Positions 51,347 to 59,627 of a stretch of DNA of 64,000 bases are shown one piece after another (positions within the stretch are counted from its first letter, which is position 1; each line of letters begins with the position of its first letter). The position numbers and the translations under genes are program-made. A model generated the notes under the pieces. The model made no database searches. It was given only the letters and a program-made list of their open reading frames with translations, and was not told the origin of the DNA. Origin of the DNA: Actinoallomurus iriomotensis (GTDB lineage Bacteria; Actinomycetota; Actinomycetes; Streptosporangiales; Streptosporangiaceae); NCBI RefSeq assembly GCF_030269445.1, contig NZ_BSTJ01000016.1, positions 179,194 to 243,193 on the forward strand, written 5' to 3'.

Positions 51347-51453
51347 CTTCGTTGGTCTCAGTGGCGTCGGACGCGATATCCGTCCCAAGGACGGTGAGCG
51401 GCGATTTCTTCGGATCGCTTGACCGCGCAACGATCGGAGACGGCCGCCGGCCG

Positions 51454-52011
51454 TCAGGATCCTCTCGGCGTCCCCCCTCGCCCGGCGGGCACCGCGGCCG
51501 CCCACCGCAGCCGCTCGATCGGCATTCCCTCGTCGCCGCAACCGTCCCGGATGTGCGCGACGGCCCGTGGCAGGACGACGTCGCGTACGGCGCGGCCCCG
51601 CTCGGTGAGCACCAGGTGCGTGACGCGCCGGTCCCACCTGTCCTCGACTCGTGACACCAGGCCGCGCGACACCAGGCGGTCGACCAGACGGGTCAGGCCG
51701 CTGGGCGAGAGCTCGATGTCCCTGGCCAGCCGCGCCGCCGCGTCGCCGCGCGTCCGCCGCGACGGAGGGACCGTCGGGATCACCGAGAGGACGTGCATCT
51801 CGGTGAGGTTGAGCCGGTGCTCCGCACGGAGCCGGCCGTCGAGCCGGCGCAGCCGTGAGTGGATGAGATGCAGGGCGCCGATGAGATCGCCGGCGTCACC
51901 GTCCGGCTCGGCGGGCGTCTCCGCGGCGACCGGCCGGCGCGAGTGCCGGCTCTCGCTCGCCTGCCGCGCCTGGAACATCTGCCGTGCACGCTCCACCGCG
52001 TACTCGCTCAT
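51454..52011 (-). CDS. MarR-family regulator
   Basis: A 185-residue winged-helix regulator: NLTEMHVLSVIPTV, then LARDIELSPSGLTRLVDRLV (recognition helix), SRVEDRWDRRVTHLVLTERG (wing). The N-terminus has about 60 extra residues compared with short MarR proteins. The ATG at 52011 has GGGAGG six bases upstream. It diverges from the TetR gene at 52227; no clear target is adjacent. Confidence 0.82.
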   Translation of the reverse strand: MSEYAVERARQMFQARQASESRHSRRPVAAETPAEPDGDAGDLIGALHLIHSRLRRLDGRLRAEHRLNLTEMHVLSVIPTVPPSRRTRGDAAARLARDIELSPSGLTRLVDRLVSRGLVSRVEDRWDRRVTHLVLTERGRAVRDVVLPRAVAHIRDGCGDEGMPIERLRWAAAVPAGRGGTPRGS

Positions 52012-52226
52012 GGCCCGCCTCCCCGAGTGCCTTGAGTCAGGCAACCGCCTCCCGATTGCCACATATTCCCAGGTCAGCGCATATGTCTCACTCTGCGGAC
52101 ATTGGGTGATCACCAAGCGTCACCGTCGCCTCAGAGGTGACCGGGCGTTCACAGCCTGCTCATTGGGCAGGCGTGGCGCCGCCCCTCCTGGCACTTTCAG
52201 GGTCGGCGGCGGACTATGGTGAACGC

Positions 52227-52904
52227 GTGTCGGAGTCGTTGCCGCGCAGGCTGCCCCGCGGGCGGCACGCGCTCTCTCGGGACGAACTGGAGCGCATCCA
52301 GCGCGCGCGGCTGTGCGCGGCGATGGCGGAGGTGATGGCCGAGAAGGGATACGTGGCCACCTCCGTCGCGGACGTACTCGCCCGGTCAGGGGTGTCGCGG
52401 CAGACCTTCTACCAGGTGTTCGACTCCAAGCTCGACTGCTTCATGACCGCGTTCGAGTTCGCGGCCGACCTGCTGATGCAGCGGCTGCTGGAGATGGTCG
52501 GCACCGACGAGAGCGGCGCGCTCGCGCCCGAGGTCGCCAATGATCCGCTGCGACGGTTCGAGCTGGCGTTCACCGCCTACCTCGAAGTGCTCGCCGCCGA
52601 GCTGCCCTACACCCGGCTGTTCCTGATCGAGGTGTACGCGGCCGGGTCCGCCGCCGTGCAGCGCCGGAGCCGGCTGCAGGGCACCATCACGACGGTGCTC
52701 GCCGACCTGCTGGGCGTCACCGACGAGGCGGGCCGCTTCACGTGCCAGACGATCGTCGCGGCGACCAGCGCCATGGTGACCAACGCCGCCGCGGAGAACG
52801 ACGTCGCGGCGCTGCGCGCCGTCGGACCGCCGCTGATCGACCACATCCGTGTCCTCTGGAAGGCCGGCGCGTTCGGAGGGCAGGCCGCACCGTCCTCCCG
52901 GTGA
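52227..52904 (+). CDS. TetR-family regulator
   Basis: A 225-residue repressor with an HTH of GYVATSVADVLARSGVSRQT followed by FYQVFDSKLDCF, and a C-terminal ligand domain. The GTG at 52227 gives a normal N-terminal arm; a longer in-frame reading lacks coding character. It converges on the acyl-CoA dehydrogenase gene with a 33-bp gap and may regulate that operon, as such TetR proteins often do for acyl-CoA genes. Confidence 0.82.
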   Translation: MSESLPRRLPRGRHALSRDELERIQRARLCAAMAEVMAEKGYVATSVADVLARSGVSRQTFYQVFDSKLDCFMTAFEFAADLLMQRLLEMVGTDESGALAPEVANDPLRRFELAFTAYLEVLAAELPYTRLFLIEVYAAGSAAVQRRSRLQGTITTVLADLLGVTDEAGRFTCQTIVAATSAMVTNAAAENDVAALRAVGPPLIDHIRVLWKAGAFGGQAAPSSR

Positions 52905-52937
52905 CGCCGGTGCCGCTCGGCGAAGCCGCTCCCTGAG

Positions 52938-54128
52938 TCATTCCCCGTACTCGCGGAGCAGGCCCCGGCTGATGATGGTCTTCTGGATCTCGCTGGTGCC
53001 CTCACCGATCAGCAGGAACGGCGCCTCGCGCATCAGCCGCTCGATCTCGTACTCCTTCGAGTAGCCGTAGCCGCCGTGAATCCGGAAGGCGTCCTGCGTG
53101 ACCTCCATGCAGTACTCGGAGGCGAGCAGCTTGGCCATCCCGGCCTGGACGTCGTTGCGCTCCCCCGAATCCTTCAGCCGCGCCGCGTTCACCATCATCA
53201 GATGAGCGGCCTCGACCTTCGTCGCCATCTCCGCGAGCTTGAAGGCGATCGCCTGGTGACCGGCGATGGCCCGCCCGAACGCGTGGCGCTCCTGGGCGTA
53301 CGCCACGGCCAGCTCGAACGCCCGGACGGCGATGCCGCAGGCGCGCGCCGCCACGTTCACCCGGCCGACCTCGATGCCGTCCATCATCTGGCGGAAGCCG
53401 GTGCCCGGCGCGGCGCCGAGGACCGCGTCCGCCCCGACCCGGAGGCCGGAGAAGACGGCCTCCGTCGTGTCGACGCCCTTGTAGCCCATCTTCTCGATCT
53501 TGCCCGGGATGGTAAGCCCGGGCCGGACCTCGCCGAAGCCCTCCGGCTTCTCGATCAGGAAGGCGGTCAGGTTGTCGTGCGGCCGTCGCGCGCCCTCGTC
53601 CGTACGGGCCAGCAGGGCGATGAGGTTGGCGCTGCCGCCGTTGGTCAGCCACATCTTCGTGCCGTCGATGACGTACTCGTCACCGTCCCGCCGGGCGTGC
53701 GTCCTGATCGCCGCGACGTCGGAGCCGAGGTCCGGTTCGGACATCGAGAACGCCCCGCGCACGGCCCCTTCGGCCATCCTGGGCAGGAAGTGCCGCTTCT
53801 GTGCCTCCGTGCCGTACCGCTGGAGCATGTAGGCGACGATGAAGTGCGTGTTGATCACGCCGGAGACGCTCATCCAGCCTCGTGCGATCTCCTCGACGAC
53901 GAGCGCGTACGTCAGCAGCGACTCGCCGAGCCCGCCGTACTCCTCCGGGATCATCAGGCCGAACAATCCGAGCCGCCGCATGCCGTCGACGATGTCCTGG
54001 GGATAGGTGTCGGAGCGCTCCAGCTCACGGGCGTGCGGAATGATCTCCTTGCTGACGAAGTCCCGTACGGTGCTCAGGATCTCCTGCTGCAGATCGGTGA
54101 GCCCGGCGGTGTGGGCGAGTCGTGCCAT
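52938..54128 (-). CDS. Acyl-CoA dehydrogenase
   Basis: A 396-residue FAD enzyme that introduces a C2-C3 double bond into an acyl-CoA. The FAD signature is FSMSEPDLGSDVAAI, the substrate-binding region WLTNGGSANLIALLAR, and the catalytic Glu is that of GEGTSEIQKTII. Its length and lack of extra domains fit short/branched-chain enzymes. It follows the CoA-isomerase gene by 61 bp on the same strand, so the two probably act on the same acyl-CoA series. Confidence 0.88.
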   Translation of the reverse strand: MARLAHTAGLTDLQQEILSTVRDFVSKEIIPHARELERSDTYPQDIVDGMRRLGLFGLMIPEEYGGLGESLLTYALVVEEIARGWMSVSGVINTHFIVAYMLQRYGTEAQKRHFLPRMAEGAVRGAFSMSEPDLGSDVAAIRTHARRDGDEYVIDGTKMWLTNGGSANLIALLARTDEGARRPHDNLTAFLIEKPEGFGEVRPGLTIPGKIEKMGYKGVDTTEAVFSGLRVGADAVLGAAPGTGFRQMMDGIEVGRVNVAARACGIAVRAFELAVAYAQERHAFGRAIAGHQAIAFKLAEMATKVEAAHLMMVNAARLKDSGERNDVQAGMAKLLASEYCMEVTQDAFRIHGGYGYSKEYEIERLMREAPFLLIGEGTSEIQKTIISRGLLREYGE

Positions 54129-54189
54129 CGCGTTCCCTGCCTCAGTGGTGCGGTCGGATCGGAGACGCCGGTACGGCGACGAGCGAGGA

Positions 54190-55401
54190 TCAGGGGGACA
54201 CTCCGCCGATGACGCCCGCCTCGGACAGCCGCGAGAGGTCCGCCCGCGTGAGGCCGAGCACGTCGGAGAGCACCTCGTGAGTGTGGGCGCCCAGGCGGGG
54301 CGCGGCGGCCGGAGGAGCCGATCCGCCGCCGGACCAGCGCAGCGGGCTGCCGGCCGAGGCGACCACCCCGGTCCCCGGCTGCTCCACCTGCGCGATCAGG
54401 GGGTCGCCCGCCGCGGCGGCCTCGGTGAACGTCCGGTACGGGCCCCACAGCACGCGTGCGGCGTCGAGCGCGCGCCCGGCCTCCTCGGCCGTCCGGTCCT
54501 CGAACCACGGCCGCAGGATGGGCTCGATCACCTTCCGCCAGCGGTAGCGGTCGTCGTCCTGGGAGAAGTCGGCCCGCAGCGCCTCCCCCATCGCCGCGAA
54601 CACCTTCTCGGTGCCGGTGGCCCGGCACAGGGCGCGCCACTGCGAGGCGGTCAGCGCCACCACCATGACCCGCCTCCCGTCGCGGGTGGCGAAGTCGACG
54701 CCGAAGGCGCCGTAGAGATGGTTGCCCTGCTTGGCACGGTCATGGCCGCTCAGCTGGGCCTCGGCCAGCCAGCCCAGGTTGGCGACGCTCGCCAGTGCCA
54801 CGTCGGCGAGGGCGAGCTCGATGAGACCTCCGCGGCCGGTCCGCTGCCGCCGGTGCAGGGCCGCCAGGAGTCCGGTGGTCGCCGTCATGCCGGTGAGCAG
54901 GTCCCATGCCGGCAGGACGTGGTTGACGGGCGTCGTGGTCGTCTCCGGGCCGGTCACGTCGGGGACCCCGGTCGCGGCGTTCACGGTGTAGTCGACCGCC
55001 GGCCGCCCGTCCGCGTGACCCTGGATGCGCAGGTGGATCAGGTCGGGCCGCCTCTTCGCGAGCGTGTCGTAGGACAGCCACGCGCGGCCGGTGTTCTCCA
55101 GGAGGATCCCGGCCTGCGGGCCGGGCGCGGTGACCAACGCGGTGACCAGCTCCCGGCCCTCGGGCGCGGACAGGTCGACGGTCACCGAACGCTTCCCCTT
55201 GTTGAGGCCGTTCCAGTACAGGCTCCCGCCCGCCGGGGCGAGCGGCCAGCGCCGGTGGTCGGGCCCGCCGCCGATCGCGTCGACGCGGATGACGTCCGCG
55301 CCCAGCTGTGCCAGCGCCATACCGCCGGACGGGCCCGCGACGAAGGTCGCGCACTCGACCACGCGCAACCCCGCGAGCGGCCGGTCCAGGTCCGTACTCA
55401 C
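54190..55401 (-). CDS. mct: Family III CoA-transferase, 2-methylfumaryl-CoA isomerase (Mct) homologue
   Basis: A 403-residue CaiB/BaiF-type protein. It follows the Chloroflexus Mct enzyme through GGMALAQLGADVIR, LNKGKRSVTVDL, VDYTVNAATGVPDVTG, NHVLPAWDLLTGM, KQGNHLYGAFGVDF and EQPGTGV. Mct moves CoA within mesaconate (2-methylfumaryl-CoA to 3-methylfumaryl-CoA) in the 3-hydroxypropionate bi-cycle; the Asp of VDYTVN is the expected acyl-anhydride residue. Other bi-cycle genes are not present, so here it may serve mesaconate or itaconate metabolism. Family assignment is firm; the exact substrate is inferred from recall of the Chloroflexus sequence. Confidence 0.78.
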   Translation of the reverse strand: MSTDLDRPLAGLRVVECATFVAGPSGGMALAQLGADVIRVDAIGGGPDHRRWPLAPAGGSLYWNGLNKGKRSVTVDLSAPEGRELVTALVTAPGPQAGILLENTGRAWLSYDTLAKRRPDLIHLRIQGHADGRPAVDYTVNAATGVPDVTGPETTTTPVNHVLPAWDLLTGMTATTGLLAALHRRQRTGRGGLIELALADVALASVANLGWLAEAQLSGHDRAKQGNHLYGAFGVDFATRDGRRVMVVALTASQWRALCRATGTEKVFAAMGEALRADFSQDDDRYRWRKVIEPILRPWFEDRTAEEAGRALDAARVLWGPYRTFTEAAAAGDPLIAQVEQPGTGVVASAGSPLRWSGGGSAPPAAAPRLGAHTHEVLSDVLGLTRADLSRLSEAGVIGGVSP

Positions 55402-55705
55402 CGCGACGCCTCCCTTGGAGAACCCGTCATGCTGGAACCGTCAGGCCGCTCGGGGCGCGGCCGGCGTCAGCGTTTCACTGTGTCGAAGATCTGTGGGAGC
55501 GGCATGACGTTCTGGTTCTGCTGCGCGCGCAGGCCTGTCTCCCTTCGTGTCAGGATCGACGGCCGGTTCGACGATATCCATTTCGCCTCCGTTGCCAAGG
55601 CCCGCGCACAGCGACGCGCCGAAGCGACCTTTCGGTGCTTTAACGGCAATCCAGGCAACTCATACGATTCGGCGCATCAAGCCCACGATGCCTCACGGAA
55701 GCGAG
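55402..55705. other. Divergent promoter region with a possible gene fragment
   Basis: This is the gap between the Mct and P450 genes. On the minus strand, 55467-55530 encodes a short coding-like end (QQNQNVMPLPQIFDTVKR then stop) without a plausible beginning, which could be the tail of a lost gene. No clear operator or promoter was recognised. Confidence 0.3.
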
Positions 55706-56899
55706 ATGGCGATGACCGCAGAGTCGACGGACGAGGGTCTGCTCCGGATGGACCGGCTGCCGATGGCCGACGATCGAGGTGAGGGCTACGCGATCCTGCG
55801 CGCGGCAGGGCCCGTGGTGCACGCCGACACCGGCTATCTCGTCACGACGCGCGAGCTGGCCGAGCACGTCTTCAAGAACCCCGGGACCTTCTCGTCGCAG
55901 CAGGCGTTCGACACGCTCGGCAGCCCCGTGCCGCTGGTGCCCATCGCCTTCGACCCGCCCGCCCACACCCGCTACCGGCGCCTGCTCCAGCCGTTCTTCA
56001 CCCCGCGCGCGGCCGCGACCTTAGAACAGGCGGTGCGGGACGACGCGGTCGCGCTCATCGACACCGTGGCCGAACGCGGTTCCTGCGACGTGGTCACCGA
56101 GCTCGCGCGGCCGATACCGGCCGCGGCGTTCCTCGCCCTCTTCGGCATACCCGCGCACGACCTCGATCGCCTCCTCTCCTGGCGCGAGGTCATCGTCCAG
56201 CTGGCCGACCTGTCCGGATCGGGCGAGGCGACACCCGAGGCGGTGCGGTCGGCGGCCGAGCTGTACGCCTACGTCGCCGCGCACGTCGCCGAGTGCCGGG
56301 CCGGCCGGGCCGACGGCCTCCTGCGCGACCTGTTCGAGAACGACTCGGCGGACGAGCCGTTCACCGACGAGGAGGCCATCGGCCTCTGCTTCATCTTCGT
56401 CCTGGCCGGCGTCGACACCGTGACGAGTGCGCTGAGCCTGATGTTCGCCCGGCTGGCCACGCACCCCGAACTGCGCCGCCGGCTCGCCGAGGACCCCTCC
56501 GCCATCCCGGCGGCGATCGAGGAGATGCTGCGGATCGACCCGCCCAACGCCGTCATCCCGCGGGTGGCGGCCAAGGACGTCGTCCTGGAGGGCGTGCGCA
56601 TTCCGGCGGGGACCAGCGTGGGGGTGGCCATGGGCGCCGTCAACCGGGATCCCCGGGAACTGAACGACCCGGACGCCTTCGACCCGGGCCGCGAGTACAA
56701 CAACCTGACCTGGGGCAGCGGGCCGCACCGGTGCATCGGCGTCCACCTGGCCCGGGTCCAGCTGCGGATCGTCCTGGAGGAGTGGCACCGCCGCATCCCC
56801 GAGTACGAGCTGGCCCCCGGCGCCCGGCCCCAGGTGATCTGGCCGACCGGGGTCGTCGGCATCAACAGCGTCCCGGTGGTGTTCCCGGCGGCCCCCTGA
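55706..56899 (+). CDS. Cytochrome P450
   Basis: A 397-residue soluble bacterial P450. The I-helix oxygen-activation motif is LAGVDTVTS, the K-helix pair is in EEMLR, and the heme-ligand Cys is in WGSGPHRCIGVHLARVQ. The usual Phe at the start of the heme loop is Trp. The ATG at 55706 follows ACGGAAG. It probably needs a separate ferredoxin and reductase; none is adjacent. It diverges from the acyl-CoA genes and converges on a flavin protein. The substrate is not evident. Confidence 0.87.
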   Translation: MAMTAESTDEGLLRMDRLPMADDRGEGYAILRAAGPVVHADTGYLVTTRELAEHVFKNPGTFSSQQAFDTLGSPVPLVPIAFDPPAHTRYRRLLQPFFTPRAAATLEQAVRDDAVALIDTVAERGSCDVVTELARPIPAAAFLALFGIPAHDLDRLLSWREVIVQLADLSGSGEATPEAVRSAAELYAYVAAHVAECRAGRADGLLRDLFENDSADEPFTDEEAIGLCFIFVLAGVDTVTSALSLMFARLATHPELRRRLAEDPSAIPAAIEEMLRIDPPNAVIPRVAAKDVVLEGVRIPAGTSVGVAMGAVNRDPRELNDPDAFDPGREYNNLTWGSGPHRCIGVHLARVQLRIVLEEWHRRIPEYELAPGARPQVIWPTGVVGINSVPVVFPAAP

Positions 56900-56926
56900 G
56901 CGCTACACGGAGGTGCCACACCCCGG

Positions 56927-57415
56927 CTATCGCGTCAGGGGACCGTCCAGGGCCGTCCCGTACAGGTGTGACACGCGAAGCCTGATGACCAGGCGCCGGT
57001 CTCGCACCATCCGCTCGAAGAACTCCGTTTCGTCGGCCGGATCGGTGATCCCGAACAGCGGCAGCAGTTCCCGGCCGATGGCGTCGCCGGGCCGCGTGGT
57101 GACGTCCGAGACCTCCGCCTCGCCCTCGGCCACCGCGTAGGAGAGCACGGTTTCGCCCTGCACCTGGAACGTCGCGCGCGGGTCCTTGAGGAGGTGACGG
57201 ACCTTGATGCGGTCGGCGACCGACGGGATCCGGATGATCCGCTCGTGCGGGTCCCAGGCGTAGACCATCGAGGCCAGATGCGGCTGGCCGCTGCGCTTCA
57301 GGGTCGCCAGCACGCCGAACTGCTGCCCGCCGAGAAGACGGACCGCCTCCTGCTCGGTGAGGGCCCGCGGGCCCGGCCCCTGGCCGGGGCGGTGTACGGC
57401 GGTGGTGTCGCTCAT
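56927..57415 (-). CDS. F420/FMN split-barrel oxidoreductase (pyridoxamine-phosphate-oxidase-like)
   Basis: A 162-residue flavin- or F420-binding split barrel: FGVLATLKRSGQPHLASMVY, DRIKVRHLLKDPRATFQVQG, ELLPLFGITDPADETEF. The ATG at 57413-57415 is favoured over longer in-frame readings, whose products are Arg-rich nonsense. Small proteins of this type reduce or bind small electrophiles. It converges on the P450 gene with a 27-bp gap. Confidence 0.8.
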   Translation of the reverse strand: MSDTTAVHRPGQGPGPRALTEQEAVRLLGGQQFGVLATLKRSGQPHLASMVYAWDPHERIIRIPSVADRIKVRHLLKDPRATFQVQGETVLSYAVAEGEAEVSDVTTRPGDAIGRELLPLFGITDPADETEFFERMVRDRRLVIRLRVSHLYGTALDGPLTR

Positions 57416-57678
57416 CTGAATCAAGCCCTTCCGGGTTCCGGTGAGATCATGCAGAACAGACCATAGCGGATAGTTCCGTTCTAGACGATCCACTTCAGTC
57501 CAATCTGTACACCGGCCGCGCCGGTCGCGAAGGCAACGGGAGGGCGCCTTCGCCTGCGCCGGCGACGCTCCAGGCCGCCGACGACGAGCCCGGCCACCTC
57601 TGGCCCCGTCAGGGCCCGCGGTTCGATTCCACGGCACCCGTGTACTCGCCGCTGCCTCCATGCCAGGATCTGAGGCAG
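57416..57678. other. Intergenic stretch without a supported gene
   Basis: The reading frames here are Arg-rich and show no family similarity. It contains a tRNA T-arm-like string near 57616-57636 with no matching acceptor or anticodon arm. Confidence 0.4.
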
Positions 57679-57709
57679 AATTGTTGACAATTTTGGAGCC
57701 AGATTGTCA
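57679..57709. promoter_or_regulatory. Overlapping TTGT/ACAA palindromes, GntR-type operator candidate
   Basis: AATTGT-TG-ACAATT (57679-57692) is a perfect inverted repeat. TGACAAT (57685-57691) also pairs with ATTGTCA (57703-57709). They lie 60-90 bp before the PrpF/GalD-like gene. GntR/FCD regulators of organic-acid genes bind sites of this kind, but no such regulator is in the window. Confidence 0.45.
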
Positions 57710-57768
57710 TCATGGGCCGGGGCGCTCGCCCTGTCCCGGAGCTACGGCGAGGAAGGGTTGCGGCCGGT

Positions 57769-58845
57769 ATGAGCGGCGCGAACACGACGGACGGCATCCG
57801 CTGCATGGTGATGCGCGGCGGCACGTCCAAGGGCGCCTACTTCCTCGCCGAGGACCTGCCCGCGGACCCCGCCGAACGTGACGCGTTGCTGTTGCGCGTG
57901 ATGGGCACGCCCGATCCCCGGCAGATCGACGGCATCGGCGGCGCACACCCGCTGACCAGCAAGGTCGCGGTCGTCTCCCCGGCCGGTGAGCCGGACGTCG
58001 ACGTCGACTACCTGTTCCTGCAGCTCGGCGTGGACGAGCCGACCGTGTCCGACCGGCAGAACTGCGGCAACATCCTGGCCGGGATCGGGCCGTTCGCGGT
58101 CGAACGCGGTCTGGTCGAGGCCGGGCCGGAGCAGACGAGTGTGCGGATCCGGATGGTCAACTCCGGCGGCGTCGTCACCGCGTCGTTCCCCACCCCCGGC
58201 GGTGTCCCCCGCTACGACGGGGACACCGCGATCTCCGGCGTACCCGGCACCGCGGCGCCGATCGTCCTCGACTTCGAGAACACCGAGGGCTCGGCGTGCG
58301 GCGCGCTGCTGCCGACCGGGAACGTCCGCGACATCGTCGACGGCATCGAGGTCACCTGCGTCGACAACGGCATGCCCGTCGTCGTCGCCGCGGCGTCCGA
58401 CCTGGGGATCACCGGTTACGAGACCGTCGCCGACCTGGCCCGTGACGAGGAGTTGCGCGAGCGGATCCAGTCGCTGCGGCTGCGCGCCGGGAAGCTGATG
58501 GGGCTGGGCGACGTGTCCGCCGGCTCCGTCCCCAAGACGACGCTGGTGGCGCCGCCCCGCGAGGACGGGATGATCTGCACGCGCACGTTCATCCCGCTGC
58601 GCGTCCACACCTCGATCGGCGTGCTCGGCGCCGTCACGGTGGCGACCGCGCTGCTGATGGACGGCGCGGCCGGCCACGACCTCGCTCGGCTTCCGGCACC
58701 GGGTGAGCCGATGAGCATCGAGCATCCCACCGGCCGGCTGGACGTCGCGGTCGAACTGGACGGGACGTCGGTACGGCGGTCCAGCGTCGTCCGCACGGCC
58801 CGCAAGCTCCTGGACGGAACCGTCTTTCCCCGGAGGTCCCAGTGA
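57769..58845 (+). CDS. PrpF/GalD-type isomerase (4-oxalomesaconate tautomerase or 2-methylaconitate isomerase)
   Basis: A 358-residue protein with the diaminopimelate-epimerase fold. It has IRCMVMRGGTSKGAYFLAED at the N-terminus, DGIGGAHPLTSKVAVVS, the Cys of DRQNCGNILAGIGPFA, and GALLPTGN. These fit the GalD/PrpF family, which shifts the double bond or cis/trans geometry of tricarboxylic acids. The gene overlaps a ring-cleavage dioxygenase remnant, which favours the 4-oxalomesaconate (protocatechuate or gallate cleavage) role over propionate metabolism. The ATG follows GAGGAAGGG. Which substrate is used is open. Confidence 0.78.
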   Translation: MSGANTTDGIRCMVMRGGTSKGAYFLAEDLPADPAERDALLLRVMGTPDPRQIDGIGGAHPLTSKVAVVSPAGEPDVDVDYLFLQLGVDEPTVSDRQNCGNILAGIGPFAVERGLVEAGPEQTSVRIRMVNSGGVVTASFPTPGGVPRYDGDTAISGVPGTAAPIVLDFENTEGSACGALLPTGNVRDIVDGIEVTCVDNGMPVVVAAASDLGITGYETVADLARDEELRERIQSLRLRAGKLMGLGDVSAGSVPKTTLVAPPREDGMICTRTFIPLRVHTSIGVLGAVTVATALLMDGAAGHDLARLPAPGEPMSIEHPTGRLDVAVELDGTSVRRSSVVRTARKLLDGTVFPRRSQ

Positions 58846-59170
58846 CCATCGCACATGAGATCGCACACGTCGGGAACGTCGAACCGCTGACGCCCGAGCC
58901 GGGCAGGAGCCGGTGATTCCTCACCCGCGTCATGGGCCTGACCGAGGTCGGCGCCGAGGGTGACTCGGTGTACCTGCACACCTGGGACGACTACGAGCAT
59001 CACACGCTCAAGCTCACCGCGCATCACACCTCCGGGATCCGCCGCACCGCGCCGCGCACGTGGTCCCGGGAGGCGCTCGGCCGGCGGGTCAAGGCCATCG
59101 AGGAGGCGGGGCCGGGCGTCAGCCGGCGCGACGGCGACCCCGACATCGGCCCCACCTACGTCTTCCGCGA
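58842..59170 (+). pseudogene. Extradiol (VOC-type) dioxygenase remnant
   Basis: The GTG overlaps the previous stop (GTGA), and the frame reads like a catechol-2,3-dioxygenase-type protein: IAHEIAHVGNVEPLTP, LTRVMGLTEVGAEGDSVYL, WDDYEHHTLKLTAHHTSG, ending DIGPTYVFRD. A TGA at 58914-58916 interrupts it where Trp would be expected. After about 59170 the similarity stops and another gene's remains begin. The second, metal-bearing half is missing, so the enzyme is dead. Confidence 0.72.
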
Positions 59171-59379
59171 TGGGCGTCCCCCTGGCCACCGCCTTCTGCG
59201 AGCGCGACTTCACCATGGGCGATCTCAAACGGGTGTACGAGGCGGTGTGGGGCGTTCCCCTGGACCTCCTGAACCTCTACCGCAAGGGCCCCGCCACACA
59301 GCTCTATCCGCCGATGACGCGCACCTCCCACGCCGGTCAGGACAGTCCCGCTCGGACCGGCGGCCGCTCCCCGGAATAG
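59170..59379 (+). pseudogene. C-terminal remnant of a NUDIX-hydrolase-like protein
   Basis: In the next frame from 59170 the product reads PLATAFCERDFTMGDLKRVY, EAVWGVPLDLLNLYRK, then GPATQLYPPM. That is the C-terminal winged part of actinomycete NUDIX/NrtR-like proteins, with about 30 residues missing between LYRK and GPATQ. It is fused directly to the dioxygenase remnant, evidence of at least two deletions. Confidence 0.55.
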
Positions 59380-59627
59380 CGAGAAACCGGCGGCGCCTCC
59401 GCATTATCGCCCGCATGGGCAGAGGGTCGTATCCGTGCTGCGACTTTGGTACGCACGAAACAGCCGGACGGTATAGATATACATTCGCGCTCTTGGGGAT
59501 GACCGCCGCGCGATGACGCAATATTCTGCGTAGCGTATTGGCCGTACATGCTCAATTGAGCCGAGTTTGAAACTAAGTGTTCGACCAGCATACGGCGTCT
59601 TCACGCCCCTTACATGGAGGTCCGTTC
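59380..59627 (+). promoter_or_regulatory. AT-richer upstream region of the chlorinase gene with a palindrome
   Basis: The region is poorer in GC than average, especially 59450-59590. It contains the perfect 12-bp palindrome GCTCAATTGAGC (59550-59561) about 70 bp before the start codon. Likely promoter and operator of the chlorinase gene; the boxes cannot be placed with certainty. Confidence 0.45.

Noticed and set aside
57616..57636. GGTTCGATTCC, a tRNA T-arm-like string
   Set aside because: No matching acceptor strand, D-arm or anticodon arm within 80 bp on either strand, and the T-stem has a mismatch. At most a fossil attachment site, with no integrase nearby.
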